64,000 nt of DNA from UBA8752 sp965657965 (GTDB lineage Bacteria > Bacteroidota > Bacteroidia > Flavobacteriales_D > Sanyastnellaceae), in contig CBFHQM010000001.1 in NCBI GenBank assembly GCA_965657965.1, positions 186,001-250,000 of the forward strand, given 5' to 3'. A model generated the notes under the pieces. That model did no database searches. It saw only the letters and a program-made list of their open reading frames with translations, and was not told the DNA's origin. The position numbers and the translations under genes are program-made. This document shows positions 44,101 through 52,811 of the stretch, piece by piece (positions within the stretch are counted from its first letter, which is position 1; every line of letters starts with the position of its first letter).

Positions 44101-45009
44101 TTACATCCGTCCTGAACCGAGGAGAATCGCCATGCCAAAAGACAGGATCATGAGCACCCACGGCACCACCCGTCCGCCCTTCCAATGTCTCGGGAGACAC
44201 CACCCCAATGTCCACGAACAAAAGAACGCGTAAGCCGGCTGCGCGGCTTCAATGGGCCACCACGGCTGACCCAAAGCGACCCCCGCTGTGGTTAAGATTA
44301 ACGCGGCCAAGCCGACCCATTGGGTGATTTGACGGGCAAAGCGCTGGCGGGCGGTTGCCCGGGACAAGGATTGCTGACGAAAAGCCCAACCCAAAGCCGC
44401 AAAGGGCAAGAGGATCCAAGCTCGCCAAGGAAGAAAAAGCCCCCCACTATGTCGCTCGGTCTCGGGCCAGCGAACGGCGCCTTCTTCCCACCAGAAAAAG
44501 GCTTCGAAAAAGAACAGAGGCATGATCATCCCCATCAGAAGCGACAAGGTTTCGGACACCTTAAATGGACGAAGAGCCAAGACTGTAATGGGAATCAAAA
44601 CGGGCCAAATCCACATCGAAGGGGCCAAAAATGGGCCAATGCCCAAAGCGCCACCCATCCAAAAAAACGAACGCCCAGTGGCTTCACCCTCACGCAGGGT
44701 GAGAGACAACCGCAAGGCCATCAACATGAAGACACTCGCCCACCACACTTCTGACGGTGTGAACCAAACCAAAGGCGTTGCACTCACCACCCATGCCCAA
44801 CTCGGGATGGCGGTCGGCCGCGTTCTCATGCCAGACTCCACATGCATCAAATGAATGATCCTTGAACCTGCCAGTACGCCCAATGCACCCCACACCGAAT
44901 CTGCGGTCCAGTCGCCTCCCCCCAAGGCCCCGGCTACCCAAAGCAAGGCCACCAACAGTGGAATAATGACCCACGATGCAGGTTGATTGGACTGAAGAAG
45001 CTGAAGCAT
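44101..45009 (-). CDS. DUF6427-like multi-pass membrane protein
   Basis: This is a 302-residue, Trp-rich integral membrane protein with about nine hydrophobic helices and a short charged loop (LREGEATGRS). N-terminal MLQLLQSNQPASWVIIP and overall hydrophobic pattern fit the DUF6427 family, which in flavobacteria lies near purD. I base this on pattern and neighbourhood, not on a search. The family has no assigned function. It is 31 bases upstream of the T9SS cargo gene on the same strand and head to head with the small membrane ORF at 45049. An unusual concentration of Trp (for example WWEEGAVRW) is visible. Confidence 0.65.
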   Translation of the reverse strand: MLQLLQSNQPASWVIIPLLVALLWVAGALGGGDWTADSVWGALGVLAGSRIIHLMHVESGMRTRPTAIPSWAWVVSATPLVWFTPSEVWWASVFMLMALRLSLTLREGEATGRSFFWMGGALGIGPFLAPSMWIWPVLIPITVLALRPFKVSETLSLLMGMIMPLFFFEAFFWWEEGAVRWPETERHSGGLFLPWRAWILLPFAALGWAFRQQSLSRATARQRFARQITQWVGLAALILTTAGVALGQPWWPIEAAQPAYAFFCSWTLGWCLPRHWKGGRVVPWVLMILSFGMAILLGSGRM

Positions 45010-45022
45010 ACCGAATGGTGAC

Positions 45023-45030
45023 TATTTTCG
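45023..45030 (+). promoter_or_regulatory. Candidate -7 element for the small membrane ORF
   Basis: TATTTTCG is one mismatch from TAnnTTTG and lies 19 bases before the ATG at 45049. It supports expression of that ORF from the plus strand, opposite to its neighbours. Confidence 0.3.
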
Positions 45031-45048
45031 CGACCTCAAAGTGGCCTC

Positions 45049-45237
45049 ATGAATCTCCAGGAACTCATCACACCCGTCGGCAAGTTCACCGAGTGGACTT
45101 TCGAAACTGTGCTCGTCCCCATTAGTGACCCCTTCAATGCGGCCGTCATTGCATTGATTGTTGGTGGCTTGGCGTTCTGGCTTCGGACACAGCGCAAATT
45201 CACCGCTAAGGCTCGCCAAAACGGCGACCTCATCTGA
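45049..45237 (+). CDS. Small DUF6341-like membrane protein
   Basis: This is a 62-residue protein with one hydrophobic helix (about 32-46, AVIALIVGGLAFWL) preceded by FETVLVPISDPFN and followed by a basic tail. The layout, length and position between DUF6427 and purD resemble the short DUF6341 protein found there in flavobacteria. Here it is on the opposite strand to both neighbours, which is unusual for that set. A promoter-like box and a start with good spacing support it. Being short, it needs comparative evidence, and I would not exclude a chance ORF. Confidence 0.55.
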   Translation: MNLQELITPVGKFTEWTFETVLVPISDPFNAAVIALIVGGLAFWLRTQRKFTAKARQNGDLI

Positions 45238-45262
45238 GACACCCCTCGTTTTTTTAGCCTCA

Positions 45263-46540
45263 TCAAACCGACCCGATGTCGGTTCGATGTGTCTTGCCTT
45301 CGAACTTGACTTTACCCGCAAGGTCGTAGGCTTGTGCAACCGCCTTTTCCAACTCCGCGCCAAGACCAACACACGCGGCTACGCGGCCCCCTGAAGAGAG
45401 CACTTGGTCTCCTTTTAGCTGAGTGCCCGCATGAAAGACCAACTGATCTTCGCCCAAGTCAGACAGTGGCGGAACAGTCAACGTTTTTCCTTTCTCGTAG
45501 GCCCCGGGGTACCCTTCACTCGCCAAAGTGACCGTTGCCGCGGCGCGTGGGGACAACGCCACATCAATTTCAGAAAGTAACCCATTGGACAAACCGTCCA
45601 TAAGGTGGAGCAAGTCCGTTTTGAGCAAAGGCAAAATGACTTGCGTTTCTGGATCGCCAAGGCGGCAGTTGTACTCGATAACATAAGGGTCTCCCTGCAC
45701 CTTCATGAGTCCAAAAAAGAGAAAACCACGGTATTCGAACCCGTCGCGCTGGATGCCGCGAATGGTGGGAATCACCACCTGATTTTTGACCTTCTCCATG
45801 AACTCAGGCGTGACGTGAGGAACCGGGCTAATGGCCCCCATGCCCCCTGTGTTTAACCCTGTATTTCCATCCCCGATGCGCTTGTAGTCCATGGCAGAGG
45901 GGAGCAAACGCCACGCCTCTCCATCGGTTACAGCGAACATCGAAACCTCGACGCCTTTCAAAAACTCCTCGATGACCACCTCTTTGCCCGCATCACCGAA
46001 AGCCGCACCCCGAATCATGTCTCGCACAGCCTTGTCAGCTTCTGCGTAATCTTCGGTCACAATCACCCCTTTTCCTGCGGCCAAACCACTGGCCTTCACC
46101 ACATAAGGAGGCTTCATCGTCTTCAAATAAGCCGTCGCCTCGCGCACTTGTCCTTTTCCAAATGACTTAAACTTTGCCGATGGAATGCGGTGCCGCTTCA
46201 TGAAGTCTTTGGCGAACTTCTTGCTGCTCTCCAACTGCGCACCCTCTTTGCCCGGTCCAATTACCGCTACGGCATCCAGCCCTTTGGCTTTCTTGAAATG
46301 GTCAACAATCCCAGCAGCCAGCGGTGCTTCTGGTCCAACGACCACCATGTTGATGTCGTTTTGACGAACAAAGTCCTCCACCGCTGGAAAATCCATCGGA
46401 TTGAGGTCGACATTGTGGCCGATTTCGTTTGTGCCCGCGTTGCCAGGTCCAAAAAAAAGCGCCTCAAGCAGAGAGCTCGAAGCCACTTTCCAGCCAATGG
46501 CATGCTCGCGGCCGCCTGATCCAAGTATGAGTACACGCAT
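45263..46540 (-). CDS. purD: Phosphoribosylamine-glycine ligase
   Basis: PurD couples phosphoribosylamine and glycine with ATP, the second step of purine synthesis. The 425-residue ATP-grasp enzyme shows the N-terminal VLILGSGGREHAIGWK, GPEAPLAAGIVDHF, the ATP-grasp VKASGLAAGKGVIV and VVIEEFLKGVEVS, then EYNCRLGDPETQV. All major motifs are present. The ATG is the one that fits the family, and a TAGTTTTG box on the minus strand lies only eight bases upstream. The transcript may therefore have almost no leader. With purQ, it gives two purine genes in a 6 kb stretch. It is divergent from the GT2-GT9 gene. Confidence 0.95.
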   Translation of the reverse strand: MRVLILGSGGREHAIGWKVASSSLLEALFFGPGNAGTNEIGHNVDLNPMDFPAVEDFVRQNDINMVVVGPEAPLAAGIVDHFKKAKGLDAVAVIGPGKEGAQLESSKKFAKDFMKRHRIPSAKFKSFGKGQVREATAYLKTMKPPYVVKASGLAAGKGVIVTEDYAEADKAVRDMIRGAAFGDAGKEVVIEEFLKGVEVSMFAVTDGEAWRLLPSAMDYKRIGDGNTGLNTGGMGAISPVPHVTPEFMEKVKNQVVIPTIRGIQRDGFEYRGFLFFGLMKVQGDPYVIEYNCRLGDPETQVILPLLKTDLLHLMDGLSNGLLSEIDVALSPRAAATVTLASEGYPGAYEKGKTLTVPPLSDLGEDQLVFHAGTQLKGDQVLSSGGRVAACVGLGAELEKAVAQAYDLAGKVKFEGKTHRTDIGSV

Positions 46541-46547
46541 CGTTCAT

Positions 46548-46555
46548 CAAAACTA
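46548..46555 (-). promoter_or_regulatory. Putative -7 element of purD, near-leaderless
   Basis: On the minus strand this is TAGTTTTG, a TAnnTTTG match, with the purD ATG about eight bases downstream of its 3' end. If used, transcription would begin at or next to the start codon. Confidence 0.42.
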
Positions 46556-46638
46556 CCTTCGCCGACGACCCGGATAACGCCATCTTTTCAACAGCGGGCA
46601 ACCATTCCTCACCAATCTGTACCTGAGACCCCCAAATT

Positions 46639-48441
46639 TTGGACAAGCAAGACCTGAATTCACCTGTCACAAGCGCCCCACTATTGAGTGTGGTGATCAT
46701 TGCGCGCAATGAAGCGAGTCACCTGCCTCGGTTGTTGACTTCGTTGGACGGGGTCGCCGACGAGGTGATTGTCTTTGATTCAGGCAGCACAGATGGCACC
46801 GTGGATCTGGCTAAAAAAGCAGGAGCCAAGGTGTTTCAATGTGCATGGGAAGGGTGGTCCAAGACCAAAAACAAGGCCAACCAAGAGGCCATAGGACAAT
46901 GGACGCTCAGTTTAGATGCCGATGAGGCGCTCACGCCTGAATCTGCGGCGGCCATCCTCGAGCACATCCAAGGGCCCACGAAGGACGAGTCTGGAGCGTT
47001 GCGCGTGGGCGAAATCAACCGCCTCACCCATTACTGCGGACATTGGGTCAAGCACAGCGGTTGGTACCCCGACAGGAAAGTGAGGCTTTGGCCCACCCAT
47101 ACCGCCACTTGGCAAGGCGCCATCCATGAACGGGTCGTGTTCCAAAGTCGCCACACCCTTTCGCGCATGGCAGGAGACGTGGCGCACTACAGCTATCCCG
47201 CGCCCGCCGACCACCTGCGCCAGATTGAGAAGTTTGGGCGGGTCTGGGCGGAAGACCAACATGCCCGAGGGCTGTCCACGCCTGTGGGGATGGTGGTTTT
47301 GAAAGTCGCCGCGCAGTGGATCAAAAGCTACGTAGTCAAAGCGGGCTTTCTCGACGGGGCCACCGGTTGGACCATTGCCCGAAGAAGCGCTTGGGCCACT
47401 TGGAGAAAACACGCTTGGCTTCGCCAGCTTCGTCGCCCCAACCAGGCGTCGTTAAAGAAGGTCCTCATCACACGGACCGATGCTTTGGGTGATCTCGTTG
47501 TTACGCTGCCCATGGTCCGCGCGCTCAAATCCACACACCCTGGCATGCAGGTGGATGTTTTGGTGCGTGGCTACGCCATTCCTGTGGCAGAATGTGCCGA
47601 TCAAATCGACACCGTGGTCGAATGGACCTCTGCCATGGCCGCTGACCCAAAAGGCACTGGGGCCCGAGCATTGGCCGCAGCGCATTACGACGCCGTTGTT
47701 TTTGCCTTCCCCGACAAAGCTGTTCTTCGCGCAGGTCAGGCCGCGCGCATCCCCATGCGCATCGCCTCCGGTCGAAGGTGGCACACATTAACCCGAGTGA
47801 ACCACTGCATTTGGGACAGTCGTCGCCGTTCTGGTGGGCACGAAGCATGGCATGGCCTGAGGATGTTGATGCCCCTCTCTGTGGACCCCGAGGTCCCCTT
47901 TCGAAACGAGGTCAATTTGATGGCGCCTGAACCCGACGCCGTGGTCAACGCTTTCCTAAAGCAGACTGGTCCCCTTCCCGTCCTTGTGCACCCCGGATCC
48001 AATGGCAGTGCGGGCAACTGGAGCCCCGAACGGTTTGCCCACTTAGCTGAGCGAATGGCAGAGGCCGGTCAAGCCGTGGCCATCACCGGAACCGAACAAG
48101 AGCGCGTTGAATTTGAAGCATACCTGCCTCAACACCCACTCGTGTTCAGCGTTTCCGGCCAGTTCAACTTAACCCAACTCATGGCTTTTCAAGCCGCATC
48201 AGGACTCGTTGTCGCATCGAGCACAGGCCCGCTGCACACCGCCGCTTCTATGGGCGTCCCCACCTTGGGGCTTTATGGAAAACATGCCCCTGAATGGGCC
48301 GCAAGGTGGGCGCCTCTGGGGCCGTGTGTCCACCTCCTCGAGACCGCAGAAACAACGCCTGAAGGCAAGCTTGATTTTTCCGTTGATGCCGTGTTCAAGG
48401 CCTCTATGGCTGCTTTGTCCGGCCCCAAGCGTGAAGGGTAA
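46639..48441 (+). CDS. Bifunctional glycosyltransferase: GT2 domain fused to GT9 domain
   Basis: This 600-residue fusion has an N-terminal GT2 domain (about 14-260) with SVVIIARNEASHLP, VFDSGSTDGT and the metal-binding DADE at 93-96. It resembles WaaE-type LPS-core transferases. After a helical bridge, a C-terminal GT9 domain (about 273-595) has VLITRTDALGDLVVTLP, VHPGSNGSAGNWSPERFA and VASSTGPLHTAASMG, as in ADP-heptose:LPS heptosyltransferases. These functions are usually separate proteins, and one chain may carry out two successive core-sugar additions. The start is a TTG (46639) with no upstream ATG in frame. It lies divergently from purD and its last 38 bases overlap the ligase gene on the opposite strand. 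Confidence 0.85.
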   Translation: MDKQDLNSPVTSAPLLSVVIIARNEASHLPRLLTSLDGVADEVIVFDSGSTDGTVDLAKKAGAKVFQCAWEGWSKTKNKANQEAIGQWTLSLDADEALTPESAAAILEHIQGPTKDESGALRVGEINRLTHYCGHWVKHSGWYPDRKVRLWPTHTATWQGAIHERVVFQSRHTLSRMAGDVAHYSYPAPADHLRQIEKFGRVWAEDQHARGLSTPVGMVVLKVAAQWIKSYVVKAGFLDGATGWTIARRSAWATWRKHAWLRQLRRPNQASLKKVLITRTDALGDLVVTLPMVRALKSTHPGMQVDVLVRGYAIPVAECADQIDTVVEWTSAMAADPKGTGARALAAAHYDAVVFAFPDKAVLRAGQAARIPMRIASGRRWHTLTRVNHCIWDSRRRSGGHEAWHGLRMLMPLSVDPEVPFRNEVNLMAPEPDAVVNAFLKQTGPLPVLVHPGSNGSAGNWSPERFAHLAERMAEAGQAVAITGTEQERVEFEAYLPQHPLVFSVSGQFNLTQLMAFQAASGLVVASSTGPLHTAASMGVPTLGLYGKHAPEWAARWAPLGPCVHLLETAETTPEGKLDFSVDAVFKASMAALSGPKREG

Positions 48442-49957
48442 ACGCCGGAAAAACAACAGCCCAAACCGCGAGGGTCACCCCAGCTTGGGTTTCTAATGTA
48501 TCCTCTACCAGGCAAGACAGCATGAGCAAGAGCAATCCTGGCCAAGCTTGGATGGAAACCCGCCCCATACTCAAGGTCAAAAGCCACAGCAGCAAGCCAA
48601 CGATGCCCATGCCCAAGACCAAGGAGAAATACTGGTTGTGGGGGCGCTTGCGCTCCGCCTCAGGCCAGTCGGGAACAAAACGGTCATAAGAACCGGACAA
48701 GACCGCTTGATTACTGCCCGTTCCCGCACCAAAGATCAACGTGCGCCATGACCCCTCTGCAATGGCGCGCCATGCGACACTCTGGTAGGTCATTCGCGCC
48801 AGAATACTGCTGTCGCCATGGGCTTTCCCATCCATGCTGTTTCCCCAATTGAAACAAATCCGGTTCCACCTTCTGGTCCAACCCACCTGTTTCCATTCCA
48901 CCTCCGAAGCGATGCCCGATGCGATGGCCTCCACTTCTTCCGCACTGAGCGCTGCCACGCCCTCTCGGTCTTTGGTAAGCCCCTTGGATGCCAAAAACCG
49001 AATCAACCGACCCTGCACCGAGTCAAAAGGTTCACTATGACGGCCGCGCCAAGCGTGCGCCAACTCTCCCCATGCAATGTTGACCCACACAAAATTTCCA
49101 TTTTCTTGGACCCGCCTTTCCTTGACGTGGACATAACGCTCACCGGATGGACTGAACTCCATCAAGACGGAAGAATCGGGATAGTCTGTGGGCAAGGCCC
49201 TCCACAACCCAGCCGAAATCAGGGCAGCCACCAAGCCCAAAAGGCACAACCGCTGGCCAACCTGTTTTGTATTTGGCCAATCCATCATCGAAGGCCCTGC
49301 ACTGCTTCCCCACAAAGCGGGGCCCCACCAGGCAGCCGTGGCGTATCCCATGATGATCCCATTCAAACTCTCCGTCCACGTCCACGTCGCCAAAGCCGCA
49401 ACCACACCCACCCACAACCACACCCGAGGCAAGGCGACTGCAACCCAAGGCAACAGCAATGCCCACCACAGACCAAAACGGATGTGGGAAATAAAGCGGG
49501 AAGAGGCTCGGCCGCCGAAAGGCGCGCCCTCTATCAAGTCGAGGCCGATGATGGCCAAAATGGCTGCGCTGGCACTCACAATCGCACACTTTAGAATCAC
49601 GCGCGACGAAGCAAAAGATACCCCTCCCATTTTCCTCGACAAGAGCAACGCCATCCCCCCGACAAACAGTGGGAGTTTGATGCGGGCATCGTTGATGGCC
49701 ATCGAAGGCGAAGCGCTCCAAGCGGAGGAAATGGCGGAGTAGGCAACAAGTGCAATTAAAGCCCAACCGGTCAGCAAAATGCAAGGATGCAACGGGCCAG
49801 AACTGGGCTTTCTTCGGGGAGAAAACCACCCCGATAAGGCCGCCAACGCCAGCACTCCAATGGCAATGCTCATGAAGGCGTTGGACCACGGAAAGGCGAG
49901 CGCCAGGGCACACCACGCCGTCGTCACGATGGTCCCTGAACGAAGTTCAGTCTTCAT
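48404..49957 (-). CDS. O-antigen-ligase-like (Wzy_C) membrane protein
   Basis: This is a 517-residue integral membrane protein with about ten hydrophobic helices and one large periplasmic loop (about 270-395), the arrangement of WaaL/Wzy-type O-antigen ligases and polymerases. The loop is followed by FGAGTGSNQAVLSGSYDRFVPDW and RKRPHNQYFSLVLGMG; the H-N-x-x-[FY] segment with an Arg just upstream is the conserved ligase pattern. It may ligate polysaccharide to lipid A-core or polymerise repeat units, and these cannot be told apart here. Its ATG overlaps the S41 protease stop (ATGA). Its 3' end overlaps the GT2-GT9 gene tail to tail by 38 bases. Confidence 0.82.
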   Translation of the reverse strand: MKTELRSGTIVTTAWCALALAFPWSNAFMSIAIGVLALAALSGWFSPRRKPSSGPLHPCILLTGWALIALVAYSAISSAWSASPSMAINDARIKLPLFVGGMALLLSRKMGGVSFASSRVILKCAIVSASAAILAIIGLDLIEGAPFGGRASSRFISHIRFGLWWALLLPWVAVALPRVWLWVGVVAALATWTWTESLNGIIMGYATAAWWGPALWGSSAGPSMMDWPNTKQVGQRLCLLGLVAALISAGLWRALPTDYPDSSVLMEFSPSGERYVHVKERRVQENGNFVWVNIAWGELAHAWRGRHSEPFDSVQGRLIRFLASKGLTKDREGVAALSAEEVEAIASGIASEVEWKQVGWTRRWNRICFNWGNSMDGKAHGDSSILARMTYQSVAWRAIAEGSWRTLIFGAGTGSNQAVLSGSYDRFVPDWPEAERKRPHNQYFSLVLGMGIVGLLLWLLTLSMGRVSIQAWPGLLLLMLSCLVEDTLETQAGVTLAVWAVVFPAFTLHAWGRTKQP

Positions 49958-51654
49958 TCCTTTGGCGCGGTCGTCTCTGCGGGGAGGGCGTTGCCAATGA
50001 TGCCCGTCAATTCAGGGCCAAATACCGCTTGGGCACGGAGTACTGTGGGGTCCTCGCTCAAACTCCGTTCCACCATGCCTGCCGCAAGGTGGAACCGCAG
50101 CACCACCTCCTCTTCCAGTGCCTGTTTGATTTCTGACTTAAAAAGCGCCAAGTCTCGGTCCACATTGGGCTCCAAGCGCGCAGTCAAATCAGCCATGGCT
50201 TCCGATGCGACTTGATCGTATTGCTCAATGGCCAGAACCTCCTCGAGGTCCTTCAATACCGCCATGCTTTCCGTGGAATAGTCAAACTCCTTTGCTTCGA
50301 GGTGCGCAGCAAATGCCGACCACGTGTCGTCATCCATAGAATAGCTTACCGGATCTGGCACAGATGAACTGTCGAGGTGAGCGGCAACAACCGTGGCGTA
50401 ATCAAACACCTCAAAATCAGACAGGAGTCGCTCTGTGAGGGTCGACATGAATGGAACCTCCACTTGGATGTCTGGCTGAATACCGCGGCCTTCAATTACC
50501 GGACGGCCATTGCGGGTTGTAAAGGTCTGTAACAACGAATCTGAGACCGCCTTGGCCTTGCCCCTTTCATCCCGCTTTCCTCCGTAATCCAACCGCTGGA
50601 TGCACCGTCCGCTCGCAGTATAGTACTTGGCCACTGTGACCTTCAAACGGGTGTTGAACGCCATGTCTTTGGTTTGTTGAACCAAGCCTTTTCCAAAGCT
50701 TTCCATGCCCACGATCACCGCACGATCCAAATCTTGCAGCGTGCCACTTACAATTTCAGAGGCACTGGCCGACTTCCCATCAATCAGAACAACCAGAGGC
50801 AAATCTGGCGCGGTGGCTCTGCCCAACGCTTTGTACGACTTGTTCCACTTTTCGCTTTTCCCCCTGGTGGACACGATCTCGGTCCCTTTGGGAACAAACA
50901 AATTGACAATGCTCACGCTCTCGTTCAGCAATCCCCCACCATTGCCCCGCAAATCCAGAACCAATTGCTCCATGCCTGCTGAGTCCCGAAGCGCAATCAA
51001 CGCCTTCCGCACTTCGCCTGCTGAGCCACGGGTGAATTTGGCCAAGTAGATGTACCCTGTTTTGTCGTCGAGCATGCCCGAATAGGTCACGGCCGGAACC
51101 CTCACCTTGGCCCTGGAAACGTCGAATTCCATTTCGCCTCCACCGTAGGGGCGTTCAATGCCGATGGTGAGCGCACTGCCCGATTCCCCTTTCAGAAGGT
51201 CTCCCAACTCATCTACGCTGACATCGTCATTCAACTCCACTCCGTCCACACGGCGAACCCAGTCTCCAGGGATGATGCCCGCCTGGTGCGCAGGATAGCC
51301 GTCATAAACTTCCACCACGGTCATCCGACCATCGACAGGCTGCACCAACGCGCCAATGCCGCCGTACTCCCCTGTGTTCATGAACCGCAAGTCTTCGATG
51401 CGCGACTCGGGGTAATACACCGTGTATGGATCCAACTTGTCGAGCATGGCGTCAATGGCCACGCTCATCAAGGTTCCGGGTTCAGGCTCTTCCACGTAAA
51501 ATTCATGCACCCCTTTGAAAACTGAGGTCAAAATCTCCAAATGCTTGGTGACTTCGAAATAAGTTCCCGACGGGCGGACAGCACGAATTCCCAAGAGAAC
51601 AGTCAGTCCCAGAAGGGGAATCCAAACGAATTGAGGAAGTCGGGTGCGGTTCAT
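49954..51654 (-). CDS. S41-family C-terminal processing peptidase
   Basis: This is a 566-residue Ctp/Prc-type periplasmic serine protease with an N-terminal hydrophobic anchor (about 10-25). A PDZ domain lies at about 95-170 (GGIGALVQPVDGRMTV to LTIGIER). The catalytic core has the SASASE segment at 295-300 with the nucleophile Ser, and Lys322 in GKGLVQQ as the general base. RGNGGGLLNESV and GRGIQPDIQV are also typical. Such enzymes process C-termini of exported proteins. The C-terminal 140 residues are charged and helical. It is coupled to rnpA upstream and the ligase downstream by four-base overlaps. An rnpA-protease pairing is familiar to me from other Bacteroidota. Confidence 0.92.
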   Translation of the reverse strand: MNRTRLPQFVWIPLLGLTVLLGIRAVRPSGTYFEVTKHLEILTSVFKGVHEFYVEEPEPGTLMSVAIDAMLDKLDPYTVYYPESRIEDLRFMNTGEYGGIGALVQPVDGRMTVVEVYDGYPAHQAGIIPGDWVRRVDGVELNDDVSVDELGDLLKGESGSALTIGIERPYGGGEMEFDVSRAKVRVPAVTYSGMLDDKTGYIYLAKFTRGSAGEVRKALIALRDSAGMEQLVLDLRGNGGGLLNESVSIVNLFVPKGTEIVSTRGKSEKWNKSYKALGRATAPDLPLVVLIDGKSASASEIVSGTLQDLDRAVIVGMESFGKGLVQQTKDMAFNTRLKVTVAKYYTASGRCIQRLDYGGKRDERGKAKAVSDSLLQTFTTRNGRPVIEGRGIQPDIQVEVPFMSTLTERLLSDFEVFDYATVVAAHLDSSSVPDPVSYSMDDDTWSAFAAHLEAKEFDYSTESMAVLKDLEEVLAIEQYDQVASEAMADLTARLEPNVDRDLALFKSEIKQALEEEVVLRFHLAAGMVERSLSEDPTVLRAQAVFGPELTGIIGNALPAETTAPKE

Positions 51655-52049
51655 TCGGGTTGTGTAGCAGCTTCGGTCATGCGGGCCAACAGCTTTGCCA
51701 TTGCCTTGTCCATCTGTTGGGAGGAAGGAATCTCCTTCCCCACAAAGATGAGGACGACAGCAGATTGAATGCCCAAAGGGAGCCCTGACTCAAAAGCAGA
51801 ACGATGATGACGCCACATTTCGCGCATCAACCGCTTGATTTTATTTCGGTCTACCGCCCGGCGGAACCGCTTTTTGGACACGGTGAATGCCACACGGGAG
51901 GGAGCTGGACCGTCTGGCTCAACGCCCGCAAATCTTGCAATCAATGGAAAACCTTTCGCCGTCTCCCCTTCCGCGAAGACGCGATCCATGATCACCTTGC
52001 GCTTCAGGCTTCGATCCCGGCCCTGGCACAGGTCGGGCTTCTCATTCAT
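51651..52049 (-). CDS. rnpA: Ribonuclease P protein component
   Basis: RnpA is the basic protein cofactor of RNase P, which removes the 5' leader of tRNA precursors. From the ATG here the protein has 132 residues with the SLKRKVIMDRVFAEG start and the RNR-type signature FRRAVDRNKIKRLMRE, whose arginines contact the RNA. FTVSKKRF precedes it. An in-frame TTG at 52064 overlaps hemD and would add five residues. The gene sits in a hemD-rnpA-protease run, not beside rpmH and dnaA as in many other bacteria, an arrangement I recall from Bacteroidota. Its stop overlaps the S41 protease ATG. Confidence 0.93.
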   Translation of the reverse strand: MNEKPDLCQGRDRSLKRKVIMDRVFAEGETAKGFPLIARFAGVEPDGPAPSRVAFTVSKKRFRRAVDRNKIKRLMREMWRHHRSAFESGLPLGIQSAVVLIFVGKEIPSSQQMDKAMAKLLARMTEAATQPE

Positions 52050-52060
52050 GACCTCGGCGT

Positions 52061-52807
52061 TCAATCCTTACCCAGAATGTGGTTCTCGATCGCCATGCTC
52101 ATGGAAGGTGCTTTGGGATTCGGCGCAGCAATGTCGATCCTCAAATTCTTGCCTTCTGCAGCTTTTCGGGTGGTGGGTCCGAACACCGCAATCTTGGTCT
52201 CGTTCTGCTCGAAATCCGGGAAATTCTTGAACAAACTCTCGATTCCCGAAGGGGAAAAGAACACCAGTATGTCATACTTCACGTCCGACAAATCCGAGAG
52301 GTCGCTGCACACGGTCTTGTACATGACGGCCTTTGTGAAATCGATGCCATTTTCTTCCAGCGCAGCGGGAATACTCGGCTTCAAGATGTCCGCGCAGGGC
52401 AAGAGGAACTTCTCTTTCTTGTGCTTTTTGATGAAGTCGAGCAGCTCGTTGAAGCGCAATTGACCGTGAAAAATCTTGCGCTTTCGGTAAACAATGTATT
52501 TCTGCAGATAGTGCGCAGTAGACTCACTGATGCAGAAGTACTTGGTGCTGTCCGGTACGTCATACCGGAGTTCCCCAGCCATTCTGAAATAGTGATCGAC
52601 CGCGTTTCGAGAAGTAAAAATGACACTCCCGTGCGACTCTAAGTCGATTCGGTCTTGTCGGAATGTTTGACCGTCAACCCCTTCGACGTGAATGAAGCTG
52701 CGAAAATCAATTTTCAGCTTGTGCTTGCCCGCCAAATCAAAGTACGGTGACTTTTCAGTAGCCGGCTTGGGTTGCGAAATCAGAATGGTCTTGACCTTCT
52801 TGCCCAT
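52061..52807 (-). CDS. hemD: Uroporphyrinogen-III synthase
   Basis: HemD cyclises and inverts ring D of hydroxymethylbilane to uroporphyrinogen III, the branch point of tetrapyrroles. The 248-residue protein is diverged like all HemDs, but shows KTILISQPKPATEKSPYFDL at the N-terminus, VIFTSRNAVDHYFR, and a C-terminal DILVFFSPSGIESLF with the phylum-typical AVFGPTTRKAAE. With hemH at 14246 it is the second heme gene in the window, and the intervening genes hemA, hemB, hemC and hemE are not here. It begins four bases from DUF4271 and runs into rnpA. The DUF4271-hemD pairing is characteristic of Bacteroidota. Confidence 0.88.
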   Translation of the reverse strand: MGKKVKTILISQPKPATEKSPYFDLAGKHKLKIDFRSFIHVEGVDGQTFRQDRIDLESHGSVIFTSRNAVDHYFRMAGELRYDVPDSTKYFCISESTAHYLQKYIVYRKRKIFHGQLRFNELLDFIKKHKKEKFLLPCADILKPSIPAALEENGIDFTKAVMYKTVCSDLSDLSDVKYDILVFFSPSGIESLFKNFPDFEQNETKIAVFGPTTRKAAEGKNLRIDIAAPNPKAPSMSMAIENHILGKD

Positions 52808-52811
52808 GGTT

